This document shows positions 1 through 4,456 of a stretch of 5,889 bases of DNA, in pieces (the first letter of the stretch is position 1; each line of letters begins with the position of its first letter). This stretch comes from Clostridiales bacterium (lineage in GTDB: Bacteria; Bacillota; Clostridia; Oscillospirales; QAMX01), in contig QAMX01000024.1 of the NCBI GenBank assembly GCA_003149835.1, forward strand, positions 1-5,889. The letters run 5' to 3'. Under the pieces are notes generated by a model. The model was not told the DNA's origin. It did not search any database and worked only from the letters and a program-made list of their open reading frames with translations. Position numbers and translations under genes: made by a program.

Positions 1-53
1 CCTTATCCTTCTACCTTTTTTATTCAACTGTCCAATATCTATTGTACTCTTAC

Positions 54-77
54 AAAAACGGGTTTCCAGCCGTTTTT
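54..77. terminator. Terminator-like hairpin, possibly bidirectional
   Basis: AAAAACGG (54-61) pairs with CCGTTTTT (70-77) around an 8-nt loop, and the T-run continues to position 79. Read on the plus strand this is a short GC stem followed by seven T. Read on the minus strand the stem is followed by TTTTT. The GC core is only three pairs, so it is weak. No gene end is visible next to it; it may terminate a transcript arriving from outside the window or simply be an A/T-rich hairpin. Confidence 0.35.
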
Positions 78-79
78 TT

Positions 80-292
80 GTCAAATCTGGTGAAACGATC
101 TCATCCCGGCTCAAAAGCCGTTCTCCAAGGCGGCGCGGGAGCGCCGGATCAGCCGTGTTAGCGAAGACGGCGTAACCAAAAAAACACGCCGCTGCGGCGG
201 CCGCCGACACGGTCGGCTTTGCCGGCGACTGCGGCTTCGTCAGGCCGGAAACAGGCCGGTACGAAAAAATTTCCGCCGTCGGAAAAAATGCC
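80..292. other. GC-rich non-coding spacer with tandem stem-loops
   Basis: I see no credible gene here. The stretch carries perfect small hairpins in a row: CGGCT/AGCCG (107-111 and 116-120), CGGCGC/GCGCCG closing a GGGA (GNRA-type) loop (131-146), and GCCGT/ACGGC (152-156 and 167-171). CAGGCCGG occurs twice (241-248 and 252-259). The base composition matches the helicase gene at the far end of the window rather than the AT-richer sulfur operon. On the minus strand positions 15-1 read GGTAGAAGGATAAGG, which could be the ribosome binding region of a gene starting beyond the left edge, but that is a guess. Confidence 0.4.
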
Positions 293-321
293 TTGACAAA
301 AGCGGAGAAATAGGGTATAAT
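293..321 (+). promoter_or_regulatory. Consensus sigma-A promoter of the tRNA-Leu gene
   Basis: A perfect -35 TTGACA (293-298) and a perfect -10 TATAAT (316-321) are separated by 17 bp. Initiation is expected near 328, about 45 nt before the mature tRNA 5' end. The intervening 5' leader contains GGAAAATG three times (340-347, 353-360, 360-367), which would be removed by RNase P. A full-consensus promoter fits a stable-RNA gene. Confidence 0.92.
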
Positions 322-373
322 AACGTTCGTCCGTGATATGGAAAATGGATACGGAAAATGGAAAATGAAATAT

Positions 374-457
374 GCGGTCATGGCGGAACTGGCAGACGCG
401 TACGTTTGAGGGGCGTATGGTTTTACCATCCGGGTTCAAGTCCCGGTGACCGCACCA
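374..457 (+). tRNA. tRNA-Leu (anticodon GAG)
   Basis: This is an 84-nt class II tRNA with encoded CCA (455-457). The acceptor stem GCGGTCA (374-380) pairs fully with TGACCGC (447-453), with A454 as discriminator. The D arm has the leucine-type TGGCGGAACTGGCAGACGC pattern. The anticodon stem TACGT (401-405) pairs with GCGTA (413-417), and the loop TTGAGGG (406-412) puts GAG (408-410) at positions 34-36, reading CUC and CUU codons. The long variable arm TGGT/ACCA (418-421 and 425-428) is typical of tRNA-Leu. The T arm CCGGG-TTCAAGT-CCCGG (430-446) is perfect. It appears to be a single-gene transcription unit, with a promoter upstream and a terminator directly downstream. Confidence 0.97.
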
Positions 458-459
458 CG

Positions 460-495
460 AAAAAAGAACTGTTGCATTTGCAACAGTTCTTTTTT
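460..495 (+). terminator. Strong intrinsic terminator of tRNA-Leu
   Basis: A 16-bp perfect inverted repeat (460-475 and 480-495) encloses an ATTT loop. The core is GAACTGTTGC/GCAACAGTTC, followed by six T. It starts two bases after the CCA end of the tRNA. Because the upstream flank is six A, the minus-strand reading also ends in a T-run, so the hairpin could also stop transcripts coming the other way from the cysK side. Confidence 0.95.
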
Positions 496-501
496 ACAAG
501 T

Positions 502-579
502 GTTCCGCTGCGCGGAACGTGCCGTGTGCGTCGAATGTGAAAGTACATTTCATGCGTAAAGTGTGCGTCGAAGGCGCAC
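502..579. repeat. Short hairpins and a 12-bp direct repeat at the edge of the AT-rich block
   Basis: GTTCCGC/GCGGAAC (502-508 and 512-518) forms a 7-bp hairpin with a 3-nt loop. GTGTGCGTCGAA occurs twice as a direct repeat (524-535 and 561-572). The second copy also folds, GTGCG (563-567) pairing with CGCAC (575-579). AATGT/ACATT (534-538 and 545-549) forms a weak stem between the copies. No coding potential is visible. The stretch sits where GC-rich DNA changes to the AT-richer operon block, so it may be a REP-like intergenic repeat or a junction scar; its origin is not determinable here. Confidence 0.5.
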
Positions 580-617
580 GTTTAGGAACAAAAAAATGGG
601 ACACTTAACTTCGCTGG

Positions 618-641
618 AAAAACGCCCAAAGGCTACTTTTT
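618..641 (-). terminator. Weak terminator candidate downstream of cysK
   Basis: On the minus strand AAAAAGTAGCC is followed by TTTG and GGCGTTTTT, giving a GCC/GGC core flanked by A5/T5 pairing and ending in a T-run. It lies about 75 nt after the cysK stop and is the best terminator-like structure before the tRNA unit. The GC core is only three pairs, so termination may instead rely on the bidirectional hairpin at 460-495. Confidence 0.35.
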
Positions 642-716
642 GTACTGAGTATGGATTTAATCCGGCGAAAATGCTATACATGATGTGTAATAACACAATT
701 ATACTATGCTTTTCAT

Positions 717-1649
717 TTAATCTGCAAACAAGGGTGTTGACAAATACCTGTCGCCCGTATCGGGAAGTAAAGCAACGATGGTTTTGCCCTCGTTTTCAGG
801 GCGTTTTGCAAGAGTGATTGCGGCATAAGCAGCGGCACCGGAGGAAATTCCAACAAGTACCCCTTCACTTTTACCAATCAGCCTTCCGGTTGCAAACGCA
901 TCTTCATTGCTGACAGTTATGATTTCATCATATATCTGCGTATTCAGTACATCGGGTACAAAACCTGCACCAATGCCCTGAATCTTGTGCGAACCCGCTA
1001 TGCCAGTTGAAAGAACGGCAGAAGAAGCAGGTTCGACTGCAACGATCTTAATATCGGGATTTTGTGACTTTAAATATTCTCCCACACCTGTCACAGTACC
1101 GCCCGTGCCAACTCCCGCAACAAATATATCTACTTTTCCGTCTGTATCTCTCCATATTTCGGGTCCGGTTGTGTTTCTGTGTATTTCGGGATTGGCAGGG
1201 TTTGAAAACTGACTGGGAATGAAACTGTTCGGTATTTCCTTTGATAGTTCCTCCGCCTTGGCAATTGCACCCTTCATACCTTTCGTGCCGTCGGTCAGTA
1301 TCAACTCTGCACCGTAGGCTTTCATAAGCTGCCTGCGTTCAACAGACATTGTTTCGGGCATTACTATCATAATACGATAACCCCTTGCTGCCGCAACTGA
1401 AGCAAGACCGATACCTGTATTGCCGCTGGTTGGCTCAATGATAACAGAATCCGCCTTTAACAAGCCTTTCTGTTCAGCATCATCCAGCATTGCTTTGGCA
1501 ATTCTGTCTTTAACGGAACCCGCAGGGTTGAAATACTCTAATTTTGCAATAATTCTTGCCTTTACGCTTTCCGAGTTTTCGATATGACTTAACTCCAAAA
1601 GCGGTGTGCCGCCTATCAATTCATCAGCAAATTTATATATTTTACTCAT
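717..1649 (-). CDS. cysK: Cysteine synthase (O-acetylserine sulfhydrylase)
   Basis: This 310-residue, full-length fold-type II PLP enzyme condenses O-acetyl-L-serine with sulfide to give L-cysteine in the cytoplasm. Visible signatures are the PLP-binding lysine in NPAGSVKDR (K47), the substrate-carboxylate loop TSGNTG (74-79), the phosphate-binding GTGGT loop (181-185), GIGAGFVP (225-232), and GISSGAA (267-273) with the serine that contacts the pyridine nitrogen. TGPEIW (161-166) is characteristic of CysK. The ATG is supported by AAGGAGT at 1660-1666, ten bases upstream and inside the end of metY. The gene overlaps metY by 8 nt, so translation is probably coupled and both are one operon. No cysE (serine acetyltransferase) is present in the window, so O-acetylserine must come from elsewhere. 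CysM-like or cystathionine beta-synthase-like activity cannot be excluded from sequence alone. Confidence 0.95.
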   Translation of the reverse strand: MSKIYKFADELIGGTPLLELSHIENSESVKARIIAKLEYFNPAGSVKDRIAKAMLDDAEQKGLLKADSVIIEPTSGNTGIGLASVAAARGYRIMIVMPETMSVERRQLMKAYGAELILTDGTKGMKGAIAKAEELSKEIPNSFIPSQFSNPANPEIHRNTTGPEIWRDTDGKVDIFVAGVGTGGTVTGVGEYLKSQNPDIKIVAVEPASSAVLSTGIAGSHKIQGIGAGFVPDVLNTQIYDEIITVSNEDAFATGRLIGKSEGVLVGISSGAAAYAAITLAKRPENEGKTIVALLPDTGDRYLSTPLFAD

Positions 1650-2943
1650 TTTCTTTCAACTCCTTTACTGCGGCAAAGCCAAGCTCCAAATCAGCAATAA
1701 TATCATCAATATGTTCCGTGCCTATGGACAGACGGATTGTGTTTTGCTTGATTCCTTGCTCCAAAAGCTCCGATTCTGAAAGCTGGGAATGGGTAGTGGT
1801 TGCCGGGTGAATTACAAGGGATTTCACATCGGCAACATTGGCTAATAGAGAGAATATTTTGAGATTATCAATAAATTTATGCGCCTCTTTTTGACCACCC
1901 TTGATTTCAAATGTAAATATAGAACCTCCGCCATTCGGAAAATATTTCTCATACAATGCGTGGTTTGGATGGTCTGCAAGGCTTGGATGATTCACCTTTG
2001 CCACCAGTGGATGCTTTACTAAAAAGTCAACCACTTTTTTTGTGTTTTCTGCGTGTCTATCAAGGCGAAGCGACAACGTTTCAACGCCTTGCAAAAGCAA
2101 AAAGGCATTAAACGGTGAAATCGCCGCACCGGTATCACGGAGCAGAATTGCTCTGATATAAGTGACAAAAGCAGCTTTTCCTGCTGCGTCTGTAAAGCTG
2201 ACACCGTGATAAGATGGGTTAGGCTCAGAAATAGGAGCATATTTGCCACTTGCTTTCCAATCAAAATTACCCGAATCAACGATAATTCCGCCGAGGGTTG
2301 TACCGTGTCCTCCAATAAATTTTGTGGCAGAATGAACTACAATATCCGCACCGTGTTCAATAGGACGAATCCAATAAGGCGTACCAAATGTATTGTCAAT
2401 AACAAGGGGTATGCCGTGTGCGTGAGCAATCTGTGCAATCGCATCAATATCAGGAATATCACTATTTGGATTGCCCAAGGTTTCGAGGTAAATCGCTTTC
2501 GTGTTAGACTGAATTGCCGCTGTTACCTCAGACAGATTATGTACATCCACAAAGGAAGTCTTAATACCGTATTGCGGCAAGGTATGTGCAAGCAGGTTAT
2601 AACTACCACCGTAAATGGTTTTCTGCGCTACAATATGTTCTCCTGCCTGTGCAAGAGCTTGAATGGTATAGGTAATAGCTGATGCACCGGAAGCAAGTGC
2701 AAGTGCTGCAACACCACCTTCAAGGGTAGCAATACGCTTTTCAAGCACATCTTGTGTTGAGTTAGTAAGTCTGCCATAAATATTTCCTGCATCTGTAAGA
2801 CCGAATCTTGCAGACGCGTGTTCGCAGTTATGAAATACATAGCTCGTTGTTTGATAAATAGGCACGGCGCGAGCATCCGTTGTTGGATCGGCCTGCTCCT
2901 GTCCAACGTGTAATTGTAGAGTTTCAAATTTGTATTGGCTCAT
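1642..2943 (-). CDS. metY: O-acetylhomoserine sulfhydrylase (O-acetylhomoserine aminocarboxypropyltransferase)
   Basis: This 433-residue enzyme is full length for the Cys/Met-metabolism PLP family (fold type I). It is expected to convert O-acetyl-L-homoserine and sulfide to L-homocysteine and acetate, the direct-sulfhydrylation route to methionine. Seen in the sequence are the PLP lysine K208 in [10 protein letters not shown], phosphate-binding Y56 and R58 of the YGR motif (from the neighbouring subunit in this family), the pyridine-contacting D183 in [10 protein letters not shown], and R404 in [10 protein letters not shown] for the substrate carboxylate. The length over 420 residues and [11 protein letters not shown] (375-385) fit MetY rather than the shorter cystathionine gamma-synthase or gamma-lyase. 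The ATG has GAAAGGAAA upstream (2952-2960). Its ribosome binding site is abutted by the stop codon of the small Cys-rich ORF, and its 3' end overlaps cysK. Exact acyl-homoserine preference is inferred from family. Confidence 0.93.
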   Translation of the reverse strand: MSQYKFETLQLHVGQEQADPTTDARAVPIYQTTSYVFHNCEHASARFGLTDAGNIYGRLTNSTQDVLEKRIATLEGGVAALALASGASAITYTIQALAQAGEHIVAQKTIYGGSYNLLAHTLPQYGIKTSFVDVHNLSEVTAAIQSNTKAIYLETLGNPNSDIPDIDAIAQIAHAHGIPLVIDNTFGTPYWIRPIEHGADIVVHSATKFIGGHGTTLGGIIVDSGNFDWKASGKYAPISEPNPSYHGVSFTDAAGKAAFVTYIRAILLRDTGAAISPFNAFLLLQGVETLSLRLDRHAENTKKVVDFLVKHPLVAKVNHPSLADHPNHALYEKYFPNGGGSIFTFEIKGGQKEAHKFIDNLKIFSLLANVADVKSLVIHPATTTHSQLSESELLEQGIKQNTIRLSIGTEHIDDIIADLELGFAAVKELKENE

Positions 2944-2958
2944 TTTCGTGATTTCCTT

Positions 2959-3057
2959 TCAGATTGGTTTGTGTTGATAGTTTGTGGTTCTCCTACAACA
3001 ACACATTCGACCAAAACGAAAATTTGCACGAACGAGCTTTTCAAATAAATTGCTCAT
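2959..3057 (-). CDS. Candidate cysteine-sensing leader peptide (32 residues, Cys-Cys-Cys-Arg-Arg)
   Basis: This small ORF is the first coding region after the operon promoter. It starts ATG (3057-3055) and stops TGA (2961-2959). It begins MSNLFEKLVRANF, continues RFGRM, then has C19-C20-C21 encoded as TGT TGT TGT, R22-R23, and ends QHKPI. Eight residues are Arg or Lys; there is no signal peptide or membrane segment. A good Shine-Dalgarno, AAAGGTGGG (3065-3073), lies seven bases before the ATG. The stop codon overlaps the first A of the metY Shine-Dalgarno, so a terminating ribosome sits on the metY start region. Three consecutive Cys codons ahead of metY-cysK are what a cysteine-responsive leader peptide would look like; polycysteine leader ORFs that control translationally coupled sulfur genes are known in mycobacteria. 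The role here is inference. Alternatives are a small metal- or thiol-binding peptide or a chance ORF, the latter unlikely given the ribosome binding site. Confidence 0.72.
   Translation of the reverse strand: MSNLFEKLVRANFRFGRMCCCRRTTNYQHKPI
2964..3014 (-). promoter_or_regulatory. Leader-RNA hairpin enclosing the Cys codons, ending just before the metY ribosome binding site
   Basis: Read on the minus strand, TTGGT (3014-3010) pairs with ACCAA (2968-2964). TGTGTTG (3005-2999) pairs with CAACACA (2976-2970). TTGT (2998-2995) pairs with ACAA (2985-2982), and GG (2993-2992) pairs with CC (2987-2986) around an AGAA loop. That is 18 pairs with one internal loop and two bulges. The first two TGT Cys codons fall largely in the middle stem and the third in the upper stem. 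The hairpin ends about five bases before the metY Shine-Dalgarno. No T-run follows it, so if it regulates, translational coupling is more likely than transcription termination. Confidence 0.55.
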
Positions 3058-3075
3058 CTATATTCCCACCTTTCT

Positions 3076-3127
3076 TATAGGTTGAATATATTATAGCATA
3101 TTCAACCTATAAAGTCAATGGGTTGAA
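3076..3127. promoter_or_regulatory. Operator region: three TTCAACC/GGTTGAA half-sites over the operon promoter
   Basis: A perfect 14-bp inverted repeat, TATAGGTTGAATAT (3076-3089) and ATATTCAACCTATA (3098-3111), with an 8-bp centre containing the -10, spans the start of transcription. A third half-site GGTTGAA (3121-3127) lies upstream of the -35. The three 7-mers (3080-3086, 3101-3107, 3121-3127) alternate in orientation with centres 21 and 20 bp apart, about two helical turns. The adjacent Rrf2 protein is the likely ligand, since TTYAACC-N13-GGTTGAW also occurs in its own promoter. The protein-site assignment is inferred. Confidence 0.8.
3090..3118 (-). promoter_or_regulatory. Sigma-A promoter (extended -10) of the leader-metY-cysK operon
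   Basis: On the minus strand the -35 TTGACT (3118-3113) and -10 TATAAT (3095-3090) are 17 bp apart. The -10 is preceded by TGC, giving an extended -10. Transcription should start near 3083, leaving about 26 nt before the small ORF and about 140 nt before metY. The promoter is almost completely covered by inverted-repeat half-sites, as expected for repression by blocking polymerase. Confidence 0.88.
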
Positions 3128-3130
3128 TGT

Positions 3131-3164
3131 AAAAAAATAAATCCTGCCCCAAAAGAACAGGATT
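3131..3164 (-). terminator. Intrinsic terminator of the Rrf2 gene
   Basis: On the minus strand AATCCTG (3164-3158) and CAGGATT (3146-3140) form a 7-bp stem with an 11-nt loop, followed by TATTTTTTT. It begins seven bases after the regulator's stop codon and ends just before the operon's operator. The regulator therefore forms its own transcription unit, separate from metY-cysK. Confidence 0.85.
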
Positions 3165-3170
3165 CGTAAT

Positions 3171-3599
3171 TTATATTTGGTATTCGCCTTTGTTTGAAGT
3201 GTCAATCAAATCGGCTATGGAATAGTTGTCAAGATAGTTTGTAATCACCGCATTAAGCCCCTCCCACATAGGGAGAGTTCGACAGGATATAGCCTTTTCA
3301 CATTTGTTCGGTTTGCAATTAAGACACGCAACAGGCACAAGAGTGCCTTCAGTTAACCGAAGGATGTCCCCAACGGAATATTCCTTTGGAGAGCGGTTTA
3401 AACGATAGCCTCCGCCTTTACCCTTTAGTCCGTCTATAATACCTGCTTTGGAAAGCACAGGAATAATATTTTCCAAATATTTTATAGAGATGCTTTGCTT
3501 TTCTGCAATGACTTTTAATGGTACATATTCATCACTTTTGTGTTCAGCAAGCTCTATCATTACTCTTAATGCATATCTGCCTTTTGTTGAAATTAACAT
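3171..3599 (-). CDS. Rrf2-family transcriptional regulator, probable sulfur/cysteine regulator
   Basis: This is a 142-residue winged-helix DNA-binding protein of the Rrf2 family (relatives include CymR, IscR and NsrR). It opens with MLISTKGRYALRVMIELA, the classic family start. The helix-turn-helix lies around residues 26-55 (recognition helix near SISIKYLENII), and the wing is KGKGGGYRLNRSP (59-71). Four cysteines, C92, C95, C100 and C106, lie where IscR-type members bind an Fe-S cluster, though spacing differs from IscR (C92, C98, C104). I start at the ATG at 3599-3597, seven bases after GAGG (3610-3607); the in-frame GTG at 3605 would sit within that ribosome binding site. Position beside metY-cysK and matching operators in both promoters point to control of sulfur assimilation, like CymR in Bacillus. 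Whether it senses cysteine via CysK, O-acetylserine or an Fe-S cluster cannot be told. Confidence 0.92.
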   Translation of the reverse strand: MLISTKGRYALRVMIELAEHKSDEYVPLKVIAEKQSISIKYLENIIPVLSKAGIIDGLKGKGGGYRLNRSPKEYSVGDILRLTEGTLVPVACLNCKPNKCEKAISCRTLPMWEGLNAVITNYLDNYSIADLIDTSNKGEYQI

Positions 3600-3618
3600 A
3601 TTCACACCTCGCAGTTAT

Positions 3619-3645
3619 TTTAACCCATTATACTACATGGTTGAT
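3619..3645. promoter_or_regulatory. Candidate autoregulatory operator in the Rrf2 promoter
   Basis: TTTAACC (3619-3625) and GGTTGAT (3639-3645) form an imperfect palindrome with a 13-bp gap containing the -10 box. The metY promoter has TTCAACC (3101-3107) and GGTTGAA (3121-3127) with exactly the same 13-bp gap. Each half-site differs from its counterpart by one base. This suggests the same protein binds both and that the regulator represses itself. Confidence 0.62.
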
Positions 3646-3656
3646 GAGTTAGTCAA
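3627..3656 (-). promoter_or_regulatory. Sigma-A promoter of the Rrf2 gene
   Basis: On the minus strand TTGACT (3656-3651) and TATAAT (3632-3627) are separated by 18 bp. Transcription would start near 3620, about 20 nt before the ATG. The -35 hexamer is identical to that of the metY operon. Confidence 0.85.
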
Positions 3657-3686
3657 GCTATGTTTATAGCTGAAAGTCAAGTTTGA

Positions 3687-3896
3687 ATATTTAAATATTA
3701 TTGTGACAGCTGCGGTGATGGTTTACAAAACGGTATGTTGAGAGATAGGAGTAATACAAGGGAGAAAGCAAAATGGGGTCCCCGAAAAGTCGTATGACTT
3801 TTTGGGGAGAGGAGGAGCAGCGGAATGAATGAGCTTTTCGTGCTTGCACGGAAACGAATGATATTGTAGCTTGTGACGACGAGTCCACAGGGATAA
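3687..3896 (+). pseudogene. Possible degenerate coding frame with a CxxC motif
   Basis: One plus-strand frame reads YYCDSCGDGLQNGM, then LRDRSNTREKAKWGPRKVV up to TGA (3795-3797), then LFGERRSSG and MNELFVLARKRMIL up to TAG (3867-3869), then LVTTSPQG up to TAA (3894-3896). Ribosome-binding-like AAGGGAG (3758-3764) and GGAGGAG (3811-3817) lie within it. The composition is protein-like and the CDSC motif looks zinc-binding, so this could be a decayed mobile-element gene. However, three stops in about 100 codons is not far below chance at this base composition, and the stretch also folds strongly. I do not recognise the protein. Confidence 0.2.
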
Positions 3897-3924
3897 CGAA
3901 CATCGGATTTTGATACCAAAATCC
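3775..3924 (+). ncRNA. Cluster of four stem-loops, candidate structured RNA or element end
   Basis: Four hairpins lie in 150 bp. (1) CCCCGAAAAGTC/GACTTTTTGGGG (3780-3791 and 3796-3807), 12 pairs, loop GTAT. (2) TTTTCGTG/CACGGAAA (3835-3842 and 3847-3854), 8 pairs, loop CTTG. (3) TGTGAC/GTCCACA (3872-3877 and 3883-3889), one bulged C. (4) GGATTTTG/CAAAATCC (3905-3912 and 3917-3924), loop ATAC. The only non-Watson-Crick pairs, in hairpins 1 and 2, are G-U on the plus strand but would be C-A on the minus strand, favouring a plus-strand transcript. The loops of hairpins 1 and 4 are complementary. No convincing promoter or terminator was found, so this could equally be DNA hairpins of a mobile element. 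Not matched to a known RNA family. Confidence 0.35.
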
Positions 3925-4312
3925 AAAACACAAAGCAAAGAATAGCAAAAACAGTACAACACAAAGGCTACACCGTATTAAAGCGATTATATTAAATTGA
4001 GATACAGAGCGCCCTTGGAGCGCCTTCCTTACGGAGGACGTCCCAAATACAATGCTTTTTATTTTTGAAAAAAGCCAAATTTGCCGCAAAAACAAGCAAA
4101 AACGCAATTATGTATCCGGAATTACACTGATTTTACACTGCTTTTGATTGTTGTTTTTTAGCCGTGATTGGCATAAAACAGCCGGTTTTTGCGCGGTGAT
4201 ACAGGGCCGGTGAACACGAAAGGGAACACTGCGACGGAAAAGCGAAACCGATTTGTTCAGATGAAAAACGGTTGTTTTTCGGCGTTCGGCCCGTTGCAGC
4301 CCGCAAATCGAA
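3925..4312. other. Gene-free stretch between the hairpin cluster and the helicase terminator
   Basis: No convincing gene is seen; the longest minus-strand frames begin at TTG without a ribosome binding site. Small features are GAGCGCC as a direct repeat (4007-4013 and 4018-4024), a CCTTCC/GGAGG hairpin (4023-4037), GCTTTTT/AAAAAGC (4054-4060 and 4069-4075), TTACACTG twice (4122-4129 and 4133-4140) and GAAAAAC/GTTTTTC (4263-4269 and 4274-4280). Composition rises from AT-rich to GC-rich near 4150-4200, marking the right end of the AT-richer block. Confidence 0.5.
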
Positions 4313-4348
4313 GAAAAAATAGCCGTTTGTCGGAATAGACAAACGGCT
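4313..4348 (-). terminator. Intrinsic terminator of the helicase gene
   Basis: An 11-bp perfect stem, AGCCGTTTGTC (4321-4331) and GACAAACGGCT (4338-4348), closes a 6-nt loop. On the minus strand it is followed by ATTTTTTCTT. It lies about 110 nt beyond the stop codon of the helicase gene, the only gene reading into it. Between stop and terminator, GGAGGCG (4403-4409) and CGCCTCC (4442-4448) form a further inverted repeat. Confidence 0.88.
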
Positions 4349-4456
4349 GTTATAAAGCGCTGTCCCATGCCGCCAAAACCGCCGGAAGGAATCCAACGGC
4401 AAGGAGGCGGGGACTATCGGAACCGCTCAACGGACGTGAAACGCCTCCGAATGGTT

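Noticed and set aside
41..46. Minus-strand promoter (-10 TACAAT) for a gene left of the window
   Set aside because: No acceptable -35 hexamer lies at 16-18 bp; the only TTGACA nearby (84-79) is 32 bp away.
158..439. 93-codon minus-strand open frame
   Set aside because: It runs antisense through the tRNA-Leu gene and its consensus promoter and has no ribosome binding site.
358..540. 60-codon plus-strand open frame
   Set aside because: It covers the tRNA and its terminator; the RNA features explain the sequence completely.
563..817. 84-codon plus-strand open frame
   Set aside because: It overlaps the end of cysK antisense, has no family signature, and lacks a convincing ribosome binding site.
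2944..3083. SAM (S-box) riboswitch or T-box leader for metY
   Set aside because: The leader is only about 140 nt, is largely occupied by a small ORF, and shows no T-box consensus sequence, S-box core or terminator.
3600..3605. GTG start at 3605 for the Rrf2 gene (two residues longer)
   Set aside because: The GTG lies inside the AGGTG ribosome binding site; the ATG at 3599 has correct spacing and gives the usual family N-terminus.
3691..4107. 138-codon minus-strand open frame and two shorter relatives
   Set aside because: They begin at TTG without a Shine-Dalgarno, and the composition is unlike a real protein; the DNA is better described by stem-loops.
374..4200. Integration attachment repeat of the tRNA-Leu 3' end
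   Set aside because: I looked for a second copy of the TTCAAGTCCCGGTGACCGC region near the right compositional boundary and found none; no integrase gene is present.
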